This document shows positions 9,831 through 19,782 of a stretch of DNA of 64,000 bases, piece after piece (positions within the stretch are counted from its first letter, which is position 1; every line of letters starts with the position of its first letter). The DNA is taken from positions 674,818-738,817 of the forward strand of contig JAVTVJ010000015.1 of assembly GCA_034509425.1 (NCBI GenBank), given 5' to 3'. Below the pieces are notes generated by a model. The model was not told the origin of the DNA, made no database searches, and saw nothing but the letters and a program-made list of their open reading frames with translations. This stretch comes from Eopsaltria australis. Lineage: Eukaryota > Chordata > Aves > Passeriformes > Petroicidae. A program made the position numbers and the translations under genes.

Positions 9831-11995
9831 TTCTGAAAGCTGGTCTTGCCATAAAACAAAGTAAGGTGAAGGGACCTGCACAGGAAATCCAGTTTCTAGG
9901 AATAAAATGGCAGGATGGGTGCCGTCATGTGCCTACAGAGGTGGTTGACAAAATTGCCAATATGTCTCCACCAGTTACTAAGAAAGAAACACAAGCTTTC
10001 TTGGGCCTTGTAGGATTCTGGAGAATGCACATTCCAAGCTATAGTCAACTTGTGGGCCCCCTCTATCGAGTGACCCGGAAGAAGAATGACTTCAAGTGGG
10101 GCCCTGAGCAGAAACAGGCCTTTGAGCAAATCAAACAAGAAATAGCTCATGCGGTGGCTCTTGGGCCTGTTCGGACAGGACCAGATGTGCAAAATATACT
10201 CTACACTGCAGCTGGGGAGCAGGGCCTCACCTGGAGCCTCTGGCAGAGGACCGCAGGAGAAACCCGAGGTCGGCCAGTATGATTCTGGAGCAGGAGTTAC
10301 CGAGGATCAGAAGCCCACTATACTCCAACTGAAAAAGAAATACTAGCTGCTTATGAGGGGGTTCGAGCAGCCTCAGAAGTTGTTGGGACAGAAGCATGTC
10401 TCCTCTCGGCACCACGATTGCCTGTCGTACACTGGATGTTCAAAGGAAACATTCCCTCTGTGCGTCATGCAACCAGTGCTACATGGAGTAAGTGGGTGGC
10501 CTTAATTACACAAGGAGCCCAAATGGGAAAACCCAACTTCCCAGGAATCCTAGAAGAGATTTGGAGTTGGCCAGAAGCCAGAGATTTTGGAGCACTGTCT
10601 GAGAAGGTGACTCGTGCCCAAGAAGCACCACCATATAACGAGTTACCAGAAAATGAAAGAAAATATGCTTTATTTACTGATGGATCCTGTCGAGTGACAG
10701 GAAACCATCGGAGGTGGAAAGCTGCTGTGTGGAATCCCACACAACAAGTCATTGAGGTTGCTGAAGGGGAAGGCGAATCAAGCCAGTTTGCAGAGGTGAA
10801 AGCCATCCAACTAGCCCTAGAGATTGCTGAGAGAGAAAAGTGGCCCATACTCTATCTCTATACTGACTCCTGGATGGTGGCTAATGCCCTATGGGGATGG
10901 CTGCAGCAGTGGAAGAAAACCAACTGGCAGCGCAGGGGAAAACCCATCTGGGCTGCTGCATTATGGCAGGACATTGCTGCATGGATAGAAAAAATGACTG
11001 TGAAAGTACGCCATGTAGATGCCCATGTGCCCAGAAGTCGTGCCACTGAGGAGCATCAAAACAACGAACGGGTAGATAAGGCCACCAAAATTGGAATAGC
11101 TCAGGTGGACCTAGATTGGGAGAGAAAGGGTGAGCTATTTATAGCCCGATGGGCCCACGAAACATCAGGGCATCTTGGAAGGGATGCAACATACAGATGG
11201 GCTCGTGATCGAGGGGCGGATCTGACCATGGAGGCCATCACACAGGTTATTCATCGGTGTGAAACGTGCGCTGCCATCAAGCGAGCCACACGAGTGAAGC
11301 CTCTTTGGAGTGGAGGGCGATGGCTGGGGTTCCAGTATGGTGAAGCCTGGCAAATTGATTGCATTGGGCCATTGCCACGAACACGCCAAGGCAAGAGTTA
11401 CGTCCTCACCATGGTGGAGGCCACAACTGGCTGGCTGGAAACGTACCCAGTAAACCACGCCACGGCTCGGAACACAATTTCAGGTCTTGAAAGACACATT
11501 TTGTGGTGACATGGAACCCCAGATAGAATTGAGTCAGACAATGGGACTCATTTTCGAAATAATCTTATTAACTCCTGGGCAAAGAGGCATGGCATTAAGT
11601 GGATATATCATATTCCTTATCACCCACAGGCCTCTGGGAAGATTGAAAGATATAATGGACTGTTAAAAACTATGCTACGGGCACTAGGTAATGGGACATG
11701 GAAGCATTGGGATGTGAATTTGGCAGAAGCCACTTGGCTAGTCAATACTAGAGGATCTGTTAACCGCCCTGGTCCCGCCCAAACGAAACCCTTAGACACT
11801 GTGGAGGGAGACAAGGTTCCTGCACTACACATAGGAAAGTGGCTGGGGAAGTCAGTGTGGGTTGCGTCCCCCATGGGGAGGGGCAAACCCATTCGTGGGA
11901 TTGTCTTTGCCGAAGGACCTGGGTGCACTTGGTGGGTAATGCGGGAGGATGGGGAGACCCAGTGTGTGCCCCAATGTGACTTAACCTTGGGGTAA
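9815..11995 (+). pseudogene. pol: Provirus B pol remnant (RT thumb, RNase H, integrase)
   Basis: Open from the reverse transcriptase thumb (QEIQFLGIKWQDG) through the connection domain, RNase H (FTDGSC, YTDSWMVANALW, HVDAHVP) and integrase, with the zinc-binding H-H-C-C region (CETCAAIK) and catalytic D (WQIDCIG), D (ESDNGTHF) and E (KIERYN). The polymerase palm upstream is missing. In-frame TGA codons at 10280-10282 and 11507-11509 replace GGA and AGA of provirus C. A terminal domain ends at the stop at 11993-11995. Confidence 0.85.
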
Positions 11996-12304
11996 GAATA
12001 ATGTATGTTGGAAGTTGTATGTTGCAGGATGTAAGTAGCAGAAGGGACATGAGCTGACGAAGAACGAATTTCAGCAAGGGGCAAGAAAAAGGCCACAATG
12101 AACAGGGATGGTGCCAGTCCTCGACAATCAAGTTTACTATTCCTCCTGCCGTGACCCCCCACGTTCTGCTGGAAATGGAGACCACGTGGAAGGATGCGAG
12201 AGGACAGGAGATAGTAGTTAATGTGATGGGGATGGTTTAAGGATGTAGCTTAAACTGCATGTGTGAGTAGAAAAGGATTTCTGAGCATGATGCAAATGGT
12301 ATGG

Positions 12305-12320
12305 AATAAGGGGTGGAAAT
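12305..12320 (+). other. Polypurine tract, provirus B
   Basis: AATAAGGGGTGGAAAT directly abuts the 3' LTR, the position and composition of a plus-strand primer site. Provirus C has a similar tract at 25035-25054. Confidence 0.7.
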
Positions 12321-12892
12321 TGTATTGGGTCTGACTGGGGTAAAGCTCACAGGCCTTACACTGCTGTACTTTGCTTTGGTAGCTGGTGTTGATAACAGAG
12401 CAGTGTTTTGGCTACTGCCAAGCTGTGCTGTCCCTGTGACATTCCTTCCCCCACTGAAGGGGATGGGGTGGGCAAGATCCTGGGAGGGGACACCAGCAGG
12501 CCAGCTGACCCCAGTCAGCCAAAGAGATATTCCATACCATATGACATCAGCTCAGATATATAAGGCAAGGAAGAGAGGAGGAGGGGGAGGCATTCGGGAC
12601 TTGTCCATGTTTGCCTCCTCGAGCAACCATCACGTGTGCTGGAGCCCTGCTTCCCAGAAAGTGTCCGGACATCGCTGCTGATGGGAAGTAGAGATTGATT
12701 GTTTTCTCTTCTTGCTCTTGCGTGCGCAACTTTCAACTTGCTTGTTCTATTTTTTCCTCCACTGTAATAAAACTGCCTTTACTCACCCTGATAGTCTTTT
12801 TCAATATTATCCTCTCCCCTCTCCCAGTGGGAGGGGGAGTGATAGAGTGACTGAGTGGGCACCTGGCCCCTGGCCGGGGTCAACCCACGACA
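12321..12892 (+). repeat. Provirus B 3' LTR
   Basis: 572 bp, nearly identical to the 5' LTR and followed by CAAGT at 12893-12897. Confidence 0.93.
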
Positions 12893-12897
12893 CAAGT

Positions 12898-14188
12898 TTA
12901 GTGGTCCAGTCAGAATAAGCAAATCTCAGAAGGATGAGGGTTTTCTTCATGAATACTTCAGCTCAGCTAGAAGCTGCCAGCCAAGTGAAGTGTTGTTAAA
13001 ATTGTTTGGGATGTCAAATAATATTTCCAAAGTACAAACTGGAAAAATAACCATAACTTTTACTTCAATGTGTAATCCTGGTGTTAAACAAAATTGCCTT
13101 GTAAGTAATGCAGTCCCTTAAAATACTGTAATTTTTACTATTACAGAACTTTTAAAATATTCTGATATAGTAAATTGTGCTCTTCTAAAACCTGACATGG
13201 GAATGATTGTTACATTCACTTAAAAGAAGCTTTCCATTTTATAAAAATGTCTGGCATCATAGTCAATTTTTCCCTGTTGTTAGTGGGGATCATCAGAAAC
13301 ACAGAATACTGGAAAAGAAAGGAAAACTTTATTTGCCAAAACTCATTTGACTGGGGCACTCAGGAGCCCTTGTAAAAAAGCCCTTTGCAAAATGCAACAT
13401 GCAAAATAACATGAATGAATTTGAATGTCATGGTGTTCTATAGAAACCAAGATCTGAGTTACAATCTGATGTATTTCCAAGTCCATAGATGACACATCTC
13501 CAGAGTATGTAACTAATTTAAAGAATTCAGAGTTCTCTTAAAGCTCTTGTTGGATCCAATGCATGTTCTAATGTGCAGGACCCCACTGTAACTTTTTATG
13601 CCCTTAGATTGCTGTGGGGATTGTAAAGCAATTGAGGGATTAGGAAAAAAAACCCAGCCAGCTCAGATAAGATGGTTGCTCTGACTGCCAGCAGCACCAT
13701 CTCACCACCAAGTGTTAGAACAGCAATAAGGAAGTGAGCTAATGTCAGTTACCTGTGATCCTGCTTGCTAGCACACTTGCAGAGACCTGAATATACAGAG
13801 TAAAGGGGTGCTATAAATTTCATTATTTAATGGGGCTTCTATGTAAATCTTCTATAGGAAATGTATACAAGGATCAACTGGTTGATTTATCCCTCATTTG
13901 AATTTCTGAATGTGTGTTCTGAGACTCAAATATCACTTTTTGAAAATTAGCAAATCCAAACTTTTACTCGTGCTGGATTGTTCACAAAATCTTTTAGTAA
14001 AGAGGGCAACAGTATGACTGCCTGACCACTACTGTTCTCATTACAGGAAAATTAGTAGGCTGTAAAGAATTAAATGAAACTACTGAATGCCTAGGTTGAA
14101 CTTTGAGTGAACCAAGAAGAGTAGGTATCTACCTAGAAGAGAGCAGTGTAGACAGGGTTTGAATGGTTTGTGAAGGAATCTGGGTTGA
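12898..14188. other. AT-rich host spacer, nothing recognised
   Basis: No long ORF, LTR or LINE motif seen. Short frames (for example 12855-13121) cross the provirus boundary and are not genes. Confidence 0.5.
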
Positions 14189-14193
14189 GATAG

Positions 14194-15923
14194 TGTTGCG
14201 GTTTTGAGGTTTGGGGAATCGTAACCAGGCAGAAACACCAATTTGTAGTAGTTTTAATTCACCTATTTGAGTTTTTTTGCTAAATGCCAGCACACTTACT
14301 AAAATTAATTGATTTTTGTTGTGAGATAAGGATTAATAGTAGGCAAAGTAGGTTTATACTTTAAGGAATATAAAAAGAATTTATTAACAGACTTAAAACA
14401 GGAATAATAATAATCAGGAATCAGAACAAAACCTTTAGAACACTTTGTTTTCCCCCCCACCTCTTCATTTCTTTCCCACTGACCATACAAAAGGCAACAT
14501 TTTGACTTGTAGTTAAATTACCACCTCTGGAGCAGTTTTTTCTCAGTTCATGTAGGGAGAGAAGTTTTCTCTTGCTCTATCATGTTGATTCTCCATAGGA
14601 AATACAGTTCCTATGGTTGTCAGCCTCCCAGTAAGCAACCGCCCAGAGGAAAAGATTTGCTTCTTCTAGAAACCCTTCCCACTTCAGTAGCTTTCCCAGG
14701 GCTACCACAAATGGGCATATGATGGTCAGGAGGTACTCTTTTGAGGATGAACATTTCTATTACAGCGGCAACAAAATCCCCTTTTCTCATTATTGGCAAC
14801 ACAAGTCTTCTTCTATTATTCCCGGGGCAAAGAATGTTATACACAAGAGTCTTAGTCCATTGCTTATACCTAGAACATTACGTCCCCCCTTTTTTCCCCC
14901 TTTTAGACCATTGTTCATATATTACAGGGTATATTATAGCCAAGTTTATCAACATGTCTTTACAAGAGAATTTTCAGCCTCAAGGCACTCCTCATCTCCT
15001 CCTTCTCTGAATGTAGGCTTGACTACATTCATTAACTTGGAGTCTTTATGTTGTACCTGTTGTGTCTTTATCTCCTTTCTGTGTGTGGGGAAAACGGATG
15101 TTTTCAAGTTCCATCCTGATATTGAAAGAAAACAGTTGATTTGCCTTTCAGCCGGGCGATGGTCACATGACCTCCGCCCACGTTGTTCAAGTGTAGTATG
15201 CTCAGTGTTCGAGCTGAGGGAGAGGAGGTCGTCTGTGCCATTCTCCATCCAAGCCGCGCCTCAGCTGCAGGGATTGGCGTGGCCATGTCCAAACTGTAGG
15301 GGCTAGCTGAGCTCTCTCTTGAGCCAAGCCGCTCTGCGGAGCCGGCCCGGCGGGGCCATGTCCGAGCTGCAGGGAGAGGAGTTCGCCTGTGCCACTCTCC
15401 CACGCTGGGCTGTGCCACGGGGCCAGCGAGACCGCGTTCGAGTTACAAGAGGGCCGCCTGAGCTCTCTCTCTCTCTCTCATGCCGAGCTGTGCGCGAAGC
15501 CGGCCGAGCCCAGGTTAAGCAGGGCAGAGTTGGCAAGATTCCTTAGCTTGGGGCAGCAGAGTGAAGCCCCTCTTGGCTCGGGTGGAGCTGAGCGGAGCCG
15601 ATTTAGTTCCCTCTCACGTAAAACCACCGTGAGGAACTGAGAGACTGGCCTGGGTTCCCCCTCCCCTCCCCCCTCCGTGCCATCCCAGCCGGCAGCCTCA
15701 GGCCATGGAGGGCCTGGGCAGACCTCACCAGATGGCGCAGAGGAGAGAGAGAGACATTTTTCGTCAGTGAGCCGGAAGTCTAAAAGAGGGCTTCTCCAGG
15801 TTGTCTCCTGGTTTTATGAGTTCTGGAGGTGGAAACTGTAATACCTCCTTTTGGGTACCTCATTTCCAGCTCCACCTCCTTTCTTCTGTACCGGGAGTTT
15901 TTGATTAAGATTATCCCACGACA
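14194..15923 (-). repeat. Long solo LTR, E family, copy 1
   Basis: 1730-bp unit flanked by the 5-bp duplication GATAG (14189-14193 and 15924-15928). On the minus strand it starts TGTCGTGGGATAATC and ends CGCAACA. AATAAA (minus) lies at 14390-14395. The promoter-proximal half (15150-15780) is GC-rich with a CT microsatellite. It is related to the plus-strand copy at 34557-36154. It is long for an LTR, and the open frames in it (14719-15306, 15104-15418) look fortuitous. Confidence 0.82.
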
Positions 15924-16012
15924 GATAGGTAGCAGTTTTGTAGATTAATGCACAGTAAATGTTCACATTTCTGTACTTACAAAAAAAGAATCCCTGCTTT
16001 GCATTAGGGGTG

Positions 16013-16511
16013 TGTAATGAATGAGTAAGTGATAAATGTTGGCTTTTCGTAATTTGTAGTGTTATGATAAAATATAGTTATGTAGAAACTAGATTGTAGT
16101 GAAATTATAACCTCGAGATAATTGTGATGTATTGAAAATTGTAGTCATAAATATATAGCTATAAACGTCGGTCAAGTTAAGGAATTCCAGAGTGAGGATT
16201 TCAGAAGAGACACGAGAAGACACTCGCCCCAATTCACATCTATCTGCCTGAAATTCGTCAGGCTTGGGAAGGTGCCAAGGTGGCGGGAAGGAGGGCAGAG
16301 GCCAGGGAAAGAGGCGTGTGAAGTGTAAATTTACTTCTGAACTTAATTCCTTTAACTGTTACATATTCATTATTTAATCCATTTGTGAAATGAGCAAACA
16401 CGTGCCTCTAGCGGATATGCTATGCACCCCAGTGCTGTTTTTGCTTTGTTCTACTAATAAATGTTCAATATTATTTTACTAAAATTTTTTTTCCTGGACC
16501 CGTTTTTAACA
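16013..16511 (+). repeat. Solo LTR, K family, copy 1
   Basis: 499 bp, from TGTAATGAATGAG to TTTTTAACA, with AATAAA at 16456-16461. It is flanked by the 4-bp duplication GGTG (16009-16012 and 16512-16515). A second copy lies at 49122-50616. A 4-bp duplication suggests a gammaretrovirus-like (class I) source. Confidence 0.85.
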
Positions 16512-16584
16512 GGTGGAAATGAGGTAAAGGATTACAAAATATATGCTAGACCAACATAAAGCTTTCTAGAAAAAAATATAGAGG

Positions 16585-16785
16585 ATCCTAGGCTAAAATA
16601 GGTTTGAAAGGACCTCAAGAGCTCAAAGCAGGGTTTGCATGATCCAGGCTGCTTTGTCCAGTCAGGTCTTTAAAACTTCCATGGATGGAGCCCAGCCAGC
16701 CTCTGTGGATTACCTGTTCTACTGCTCAACTGTCCTCATGTGGAAAAAGCTTTTCCATACATCCAGGAAAGGAAAGACATCTGAA
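16585..16785 (-). mobile_element. Degraded CR1 LINE 3' fragment
   Basis: Resembles the reverse complement of a CR1 3' untranslated region: a GGACCTCAAGAG stretch, CTCAAAGCAGG, a GATGGAG stretch and CCTGTTCTACTGCTCAAC, ending at a CATCCAGG match. Strongly diverged and non-coding. Confidence 0.55.
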
Positions 16786-16849
16786 AAGTGCTTAAGGACG
16801 CACCGCAGTATTTAAACCGCTGGTCATTAAGGGGTGGTGCTTTCAGCAC

Positions 16850-17180
16850 AGACAAAATAAGGGTCTCCATCACAGCTTGCTCCCACAGCCCGGCCACCCG
16901 GATCGTCCCTTCCTCAACCTTTGGACTCCGCTTGGGGGCAGAGAGGGAGGACCCAGATGTTCTCCAGCAGCCAGCACGGCAGCAGAGGCTGCAGGCCCGT
17001 CCCATGTCGAGCGCCGCTCCCGCAGCCCCTCCTGCCAGAGTCACCGCCGGCCGCCGCAGGGGCCCCGCGCCCCTGGGTTCCTCCCTACCCCGGCATCCCT
17101 GCGAACGGGGCCGTCCCTCAGTGACCCGGCAGCGGCTCCTCCGGTGCGGAACCGCCCGAGCCTCTGCTGATTGACGAAGC
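16850..17180. promoter_or_regulatory. CpG-rich segment, possible CpG island
   Basis: About 330 bp of GC- and CpG-rich sequence (for example CGCCGGCCGCCGCAGG) in an otherwise AT-rich neighbourhood, outside any LTR that I can delimit. Three overlapping short frames give only low-complexity proline/arginine peptides. It may be a host promoter or first exon; no gene is recognised next to it. Confidence 0.35.
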
Positions 17181-17783
17181 AGGCTTGGCCGGCACTAGGC
17201 AAAGTTAAAGTTTCAGAAGTTCATCGAGCTGTGATGGTGAGAACCATCTTCCTCTATGTTATTTTTTGCAGCTATATCTACTTATATTTCTCTTCTGCAG
17301 TAACAAATCAGCAGTCACATAAATGATTTCTGGACTAGAAATATTTTACTAGGGCTGTTTGGATTTTTAAATTAAACCCAAGTTTGCACAGTCACACCTT
17401 TCAGAGAGTGAAAATCACCGCTGTTGTCTCTGTGAACCCTTTTGTCAGCTACATGTTGATTAGTGTGTATCGGATCTGCGAAAAAGAGCTAATGAAGAAG
17501 ATAAATGCTATAGAAAGAAACCCTGTTCTAGAAACCTAGAGCAACCAACCTAGGCTTGGCCTCCTAAATAAAAGCTGTTCCAACAACAGTTAAGAAAGTT
17601 CATGAATATAATGCATACAATGGTGTTAAAAACTTGCATCTAAAAAATTAGCTTCTAATTTGTAACACAAAACATACTGTATACTTCCTTCTTTACTTTT
17701 TTTGTCACTTCATGCCCTCATGTTATCTTTTTCCCTTCTATCTCCTCCCCACTCTCTTCATTTTTGCAATCACAGTCTAGGCT
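17181..17783. other. AT-rich spacer, nothing recognised
   Basis: No feature seen between the CpG-rich segment and the A3 LTR. Confidence 0.5.
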
Positions 17784-18271
17784 TGTAAGAGTCTGGACAG
17801 AAATCCCTCATCTGCCTCATGACCATCTACAGAAACAGAGCCTGAAAACCCAAAGACCCTAAAAGGGGAAAAAGGACTTTTGCACAATGAAGTCCGGCCA
17901 GATCCTGGTGGGATGCCTGCCAGGTGCAGAGGTGTGCTGTAAAGGTGTGCTATCACATGCCTGTGAGACCGTGCCGCTCGGCTACCGGGGCGGAAAGGAC
18001 TGCGCAGGAACTATATGTTTTATACAGCTGCACCTGCAACCCAAAACAATGGGCCTTACTCCCCCGCCTCCTGGCCATTTGCCCCTCGCCTCTGGAAGGA
18101 TTGCCTCATCTCTTGGTTACCTGCCCCTTGCTTTTGAAAAGACTATAAAGAGACTCTCAAAAAAGACCCCTACGAGATCTCCCCACGGATGAGACGGAAT
18201 CCATCTGATCCGGACAACGAGGACTTCGTCGTGCCGCGGTAGCTATAACCCTTCTTTTCCCCTCCTCTCAA

Positions 18272-18305
<34 letters not shown>

Positions 18306-18445
18306 GCATAATCATGTTGTTGGCACTCAATAAAATTGCTTTTGATTTTGATTAAAGCTAAAATATTTGTCCCTGTTTTCTTTTGCACTCGGAGATTCGG
18401 GTAATGAACCATCACGACCCCCGCTTGTGTTAGTGGATCGTGACA
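17784..18445 (+). repeat. A3: third A-family LTR
   Basis: 662-bp LTR of the A1/A2 family, TGTAAGAG to TGACA, more diverged than theirs and with an expanded CT microsatellite near 18272-18298. It acts as the 5' LTR of a provirus whose body is missing. Confidence 0.9.
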
Positions 18446-18793
18446 TTAATTGGCATCACGGACAGGATTCTGAGGCAGAAGGGGCTGCAAGGTTTTGTGT
18501 AGTCTGTAATAGGGGAAGGATGTTTTGCTCCAGCCACACCAAGCCTGACACTCCAAAAGGGTGAGTGGTGTCTAGAAAGCAAGGGGGGCATCTCGAATTT
18601 CCTGCAAACTGCACATGCCTAGGTGAAAAGCACCCCTGTACTCTGTTGAGGGCTCTGTCTTCAGAATTTCACAAAAGAATCTCTTGGTGGAAAAGAGGGA
18701 GTGTTGTGTTTCTTTTTTAAGAGATGGGTGTGTAAGGAGTTTGGTCTACTTGGTGAAACGAAGAGACAATGGTTAGTAACTAAGCAGGGCCAC
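18446..18793 (+). mobile_element. A3 leader, truncated by provirus C
   Basis: Follows the A1 leader (primer-site-like TGGCATCACGGACAGG; the ACTCCAAAAGGG region; the GTGTGTAAGGAGT region) until it stops at 18793, where the provirus C LTR begins. The ORF1 start is not reached. No A sequence resumes on the far side of C. Confidence 0.85.
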
Positions 18794-19672
18794 TGTTGAA
18801 GGTTGGATCGAGTTCTTTTCCTCAGGAATTTTTCTCCCGTGGGTTGCTAAGACACAAATGACTGGGTACTTAAGAGAAACAAAGCACAAGGCTGTAGCCT
18901 TTCTCCGTGGCAGGGTGGGGCAAAATTGCCCCTCACGGAAGCAGAGCCTGGTAACGCGAGATTTGGAGAGACTGAAAAGCAAGGGCAGAGGGAGGTCACG
19001 CCCTCTTGCTCGGGACCCTCGGAGCTGGACGGTCGGAGCTGCAGTCTGCTGAACCCACGGCCCCTGAGAAGCCAGCGCGGAGCTGCCGGTCTGTCTGCTG
19101 TGAGTCTCTGCCCTCTGCCCCATCCGGAGCCGACCTGCCTGCCACCAGCCTGCTCTGAGTTTTCTCCGCTACATTGTAGCGGGGTTTTTCCCTGCACGTG
19201 GAGACCCCTTACCGTCCCAGCTCCCTGTGTCCCGGGATCCTGCTGTGGCACCAACACCAGCTGCCTCTCCCGAGGGTCTGTGGAGCAAGGGCTCTCCTCC
19301 GTCCCTCCGTGCTTCGGGCAGTCGCCATTCGCCGTGTGCTACCTGAGCTCACGCCGGAGCGCCCCTGCAGCCACCGGGGAATCACCACACCCAGAGCGCC
19401 CCTGCAGGCTGTGACTGGAACTGCACCAAAGGAAAAGGTGCCTGAAGCCGAGCAGGCTGCCACTGGGTTTCTGGTTCTGTTTGTTGGTCAACGTTATAGT
19501 TGTTGTTATTTGTTATCCTTTGTTTTAGATAGTAGTAAAGAACTGTTATTCCTATTCCCATATCTTTGCCTGAGAGCCTTTATAATAATTCGGAGGGAGA
19601 GGGGTTACAGTTTCCCATTCCAAGGGAGGCTCCTGCCTTCCTTAACAGACACCTGTCCTTCAAACCAGGACA
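18794..19672 (+). repeat. Provirus C 5' LTR
   Basis: 879 bp, TGTTGAAGG to CCAGGACA. A solo copy in reverse orientation sits at 49518-50479, and a diverged relative at about 31620-32038. Confidence 0.92.
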
Positions 19673-19677
19673 GATTT

Positions 19678-19695
19678 TGGCGCCCAACGTGAGGC
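19678..19695 (+). other. Primer binding site, tRNA-Lys1,2 type
   Basis: TGGCGCCCAACGTGAGGC matches the lysine-1,2 primer site (…CGTGGGGC) at 17 of 18 positions. Provirus B, an ERVL-like relative, uses the lysine-3 site instead. Confidence 0.85.
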
Positions 19696-19782
19696 ACGAG
19701 GGCATCGAGGGGAAGAAGGATAACAGTTCTTCAGTAACGCAGTTTTTGTGTGCTGGATATAGGAACCTCATTAGGTTGCACC

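Larger units (their letters stand above)
8650..12892 (+). mobile_element. Provirus B (ERVL-like, internally scrambled)
   Basis: Two LTRs (TGTATTGGG to CGTCA/CGACA) flanked by the 5-bp duplication CAAGT (8645-8649 and 12893-12897). The pol reads like provirus C and the class III (ERVL) group: RNase H with YTDSWMVANALWGW and integrase with WQID and ESDNGTHF. No env is present, as usual for the group. Gag and protease pieces are out of order, and the front of reverse transcriptase, including the catalytic aspartates, is deleted. The near-identical LTRs mean this defective form was itself copied recently with enzymes supplied in trans. Confidence 0.92.

Noticed and set aside
14719..15306. 195-codon ORF in E copy 1
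   Set aside because: Lies antisense within a solo LTR bounded by GATAG; no similarity to a protein family.
18926..19414. ORFs in the provirus C LTR (also 25187-25744 and 49757-50161)
   Set aside because: Cysteine/proline-rich chance frames of a GC-rich LTR, inconsistent between copies in their ends.
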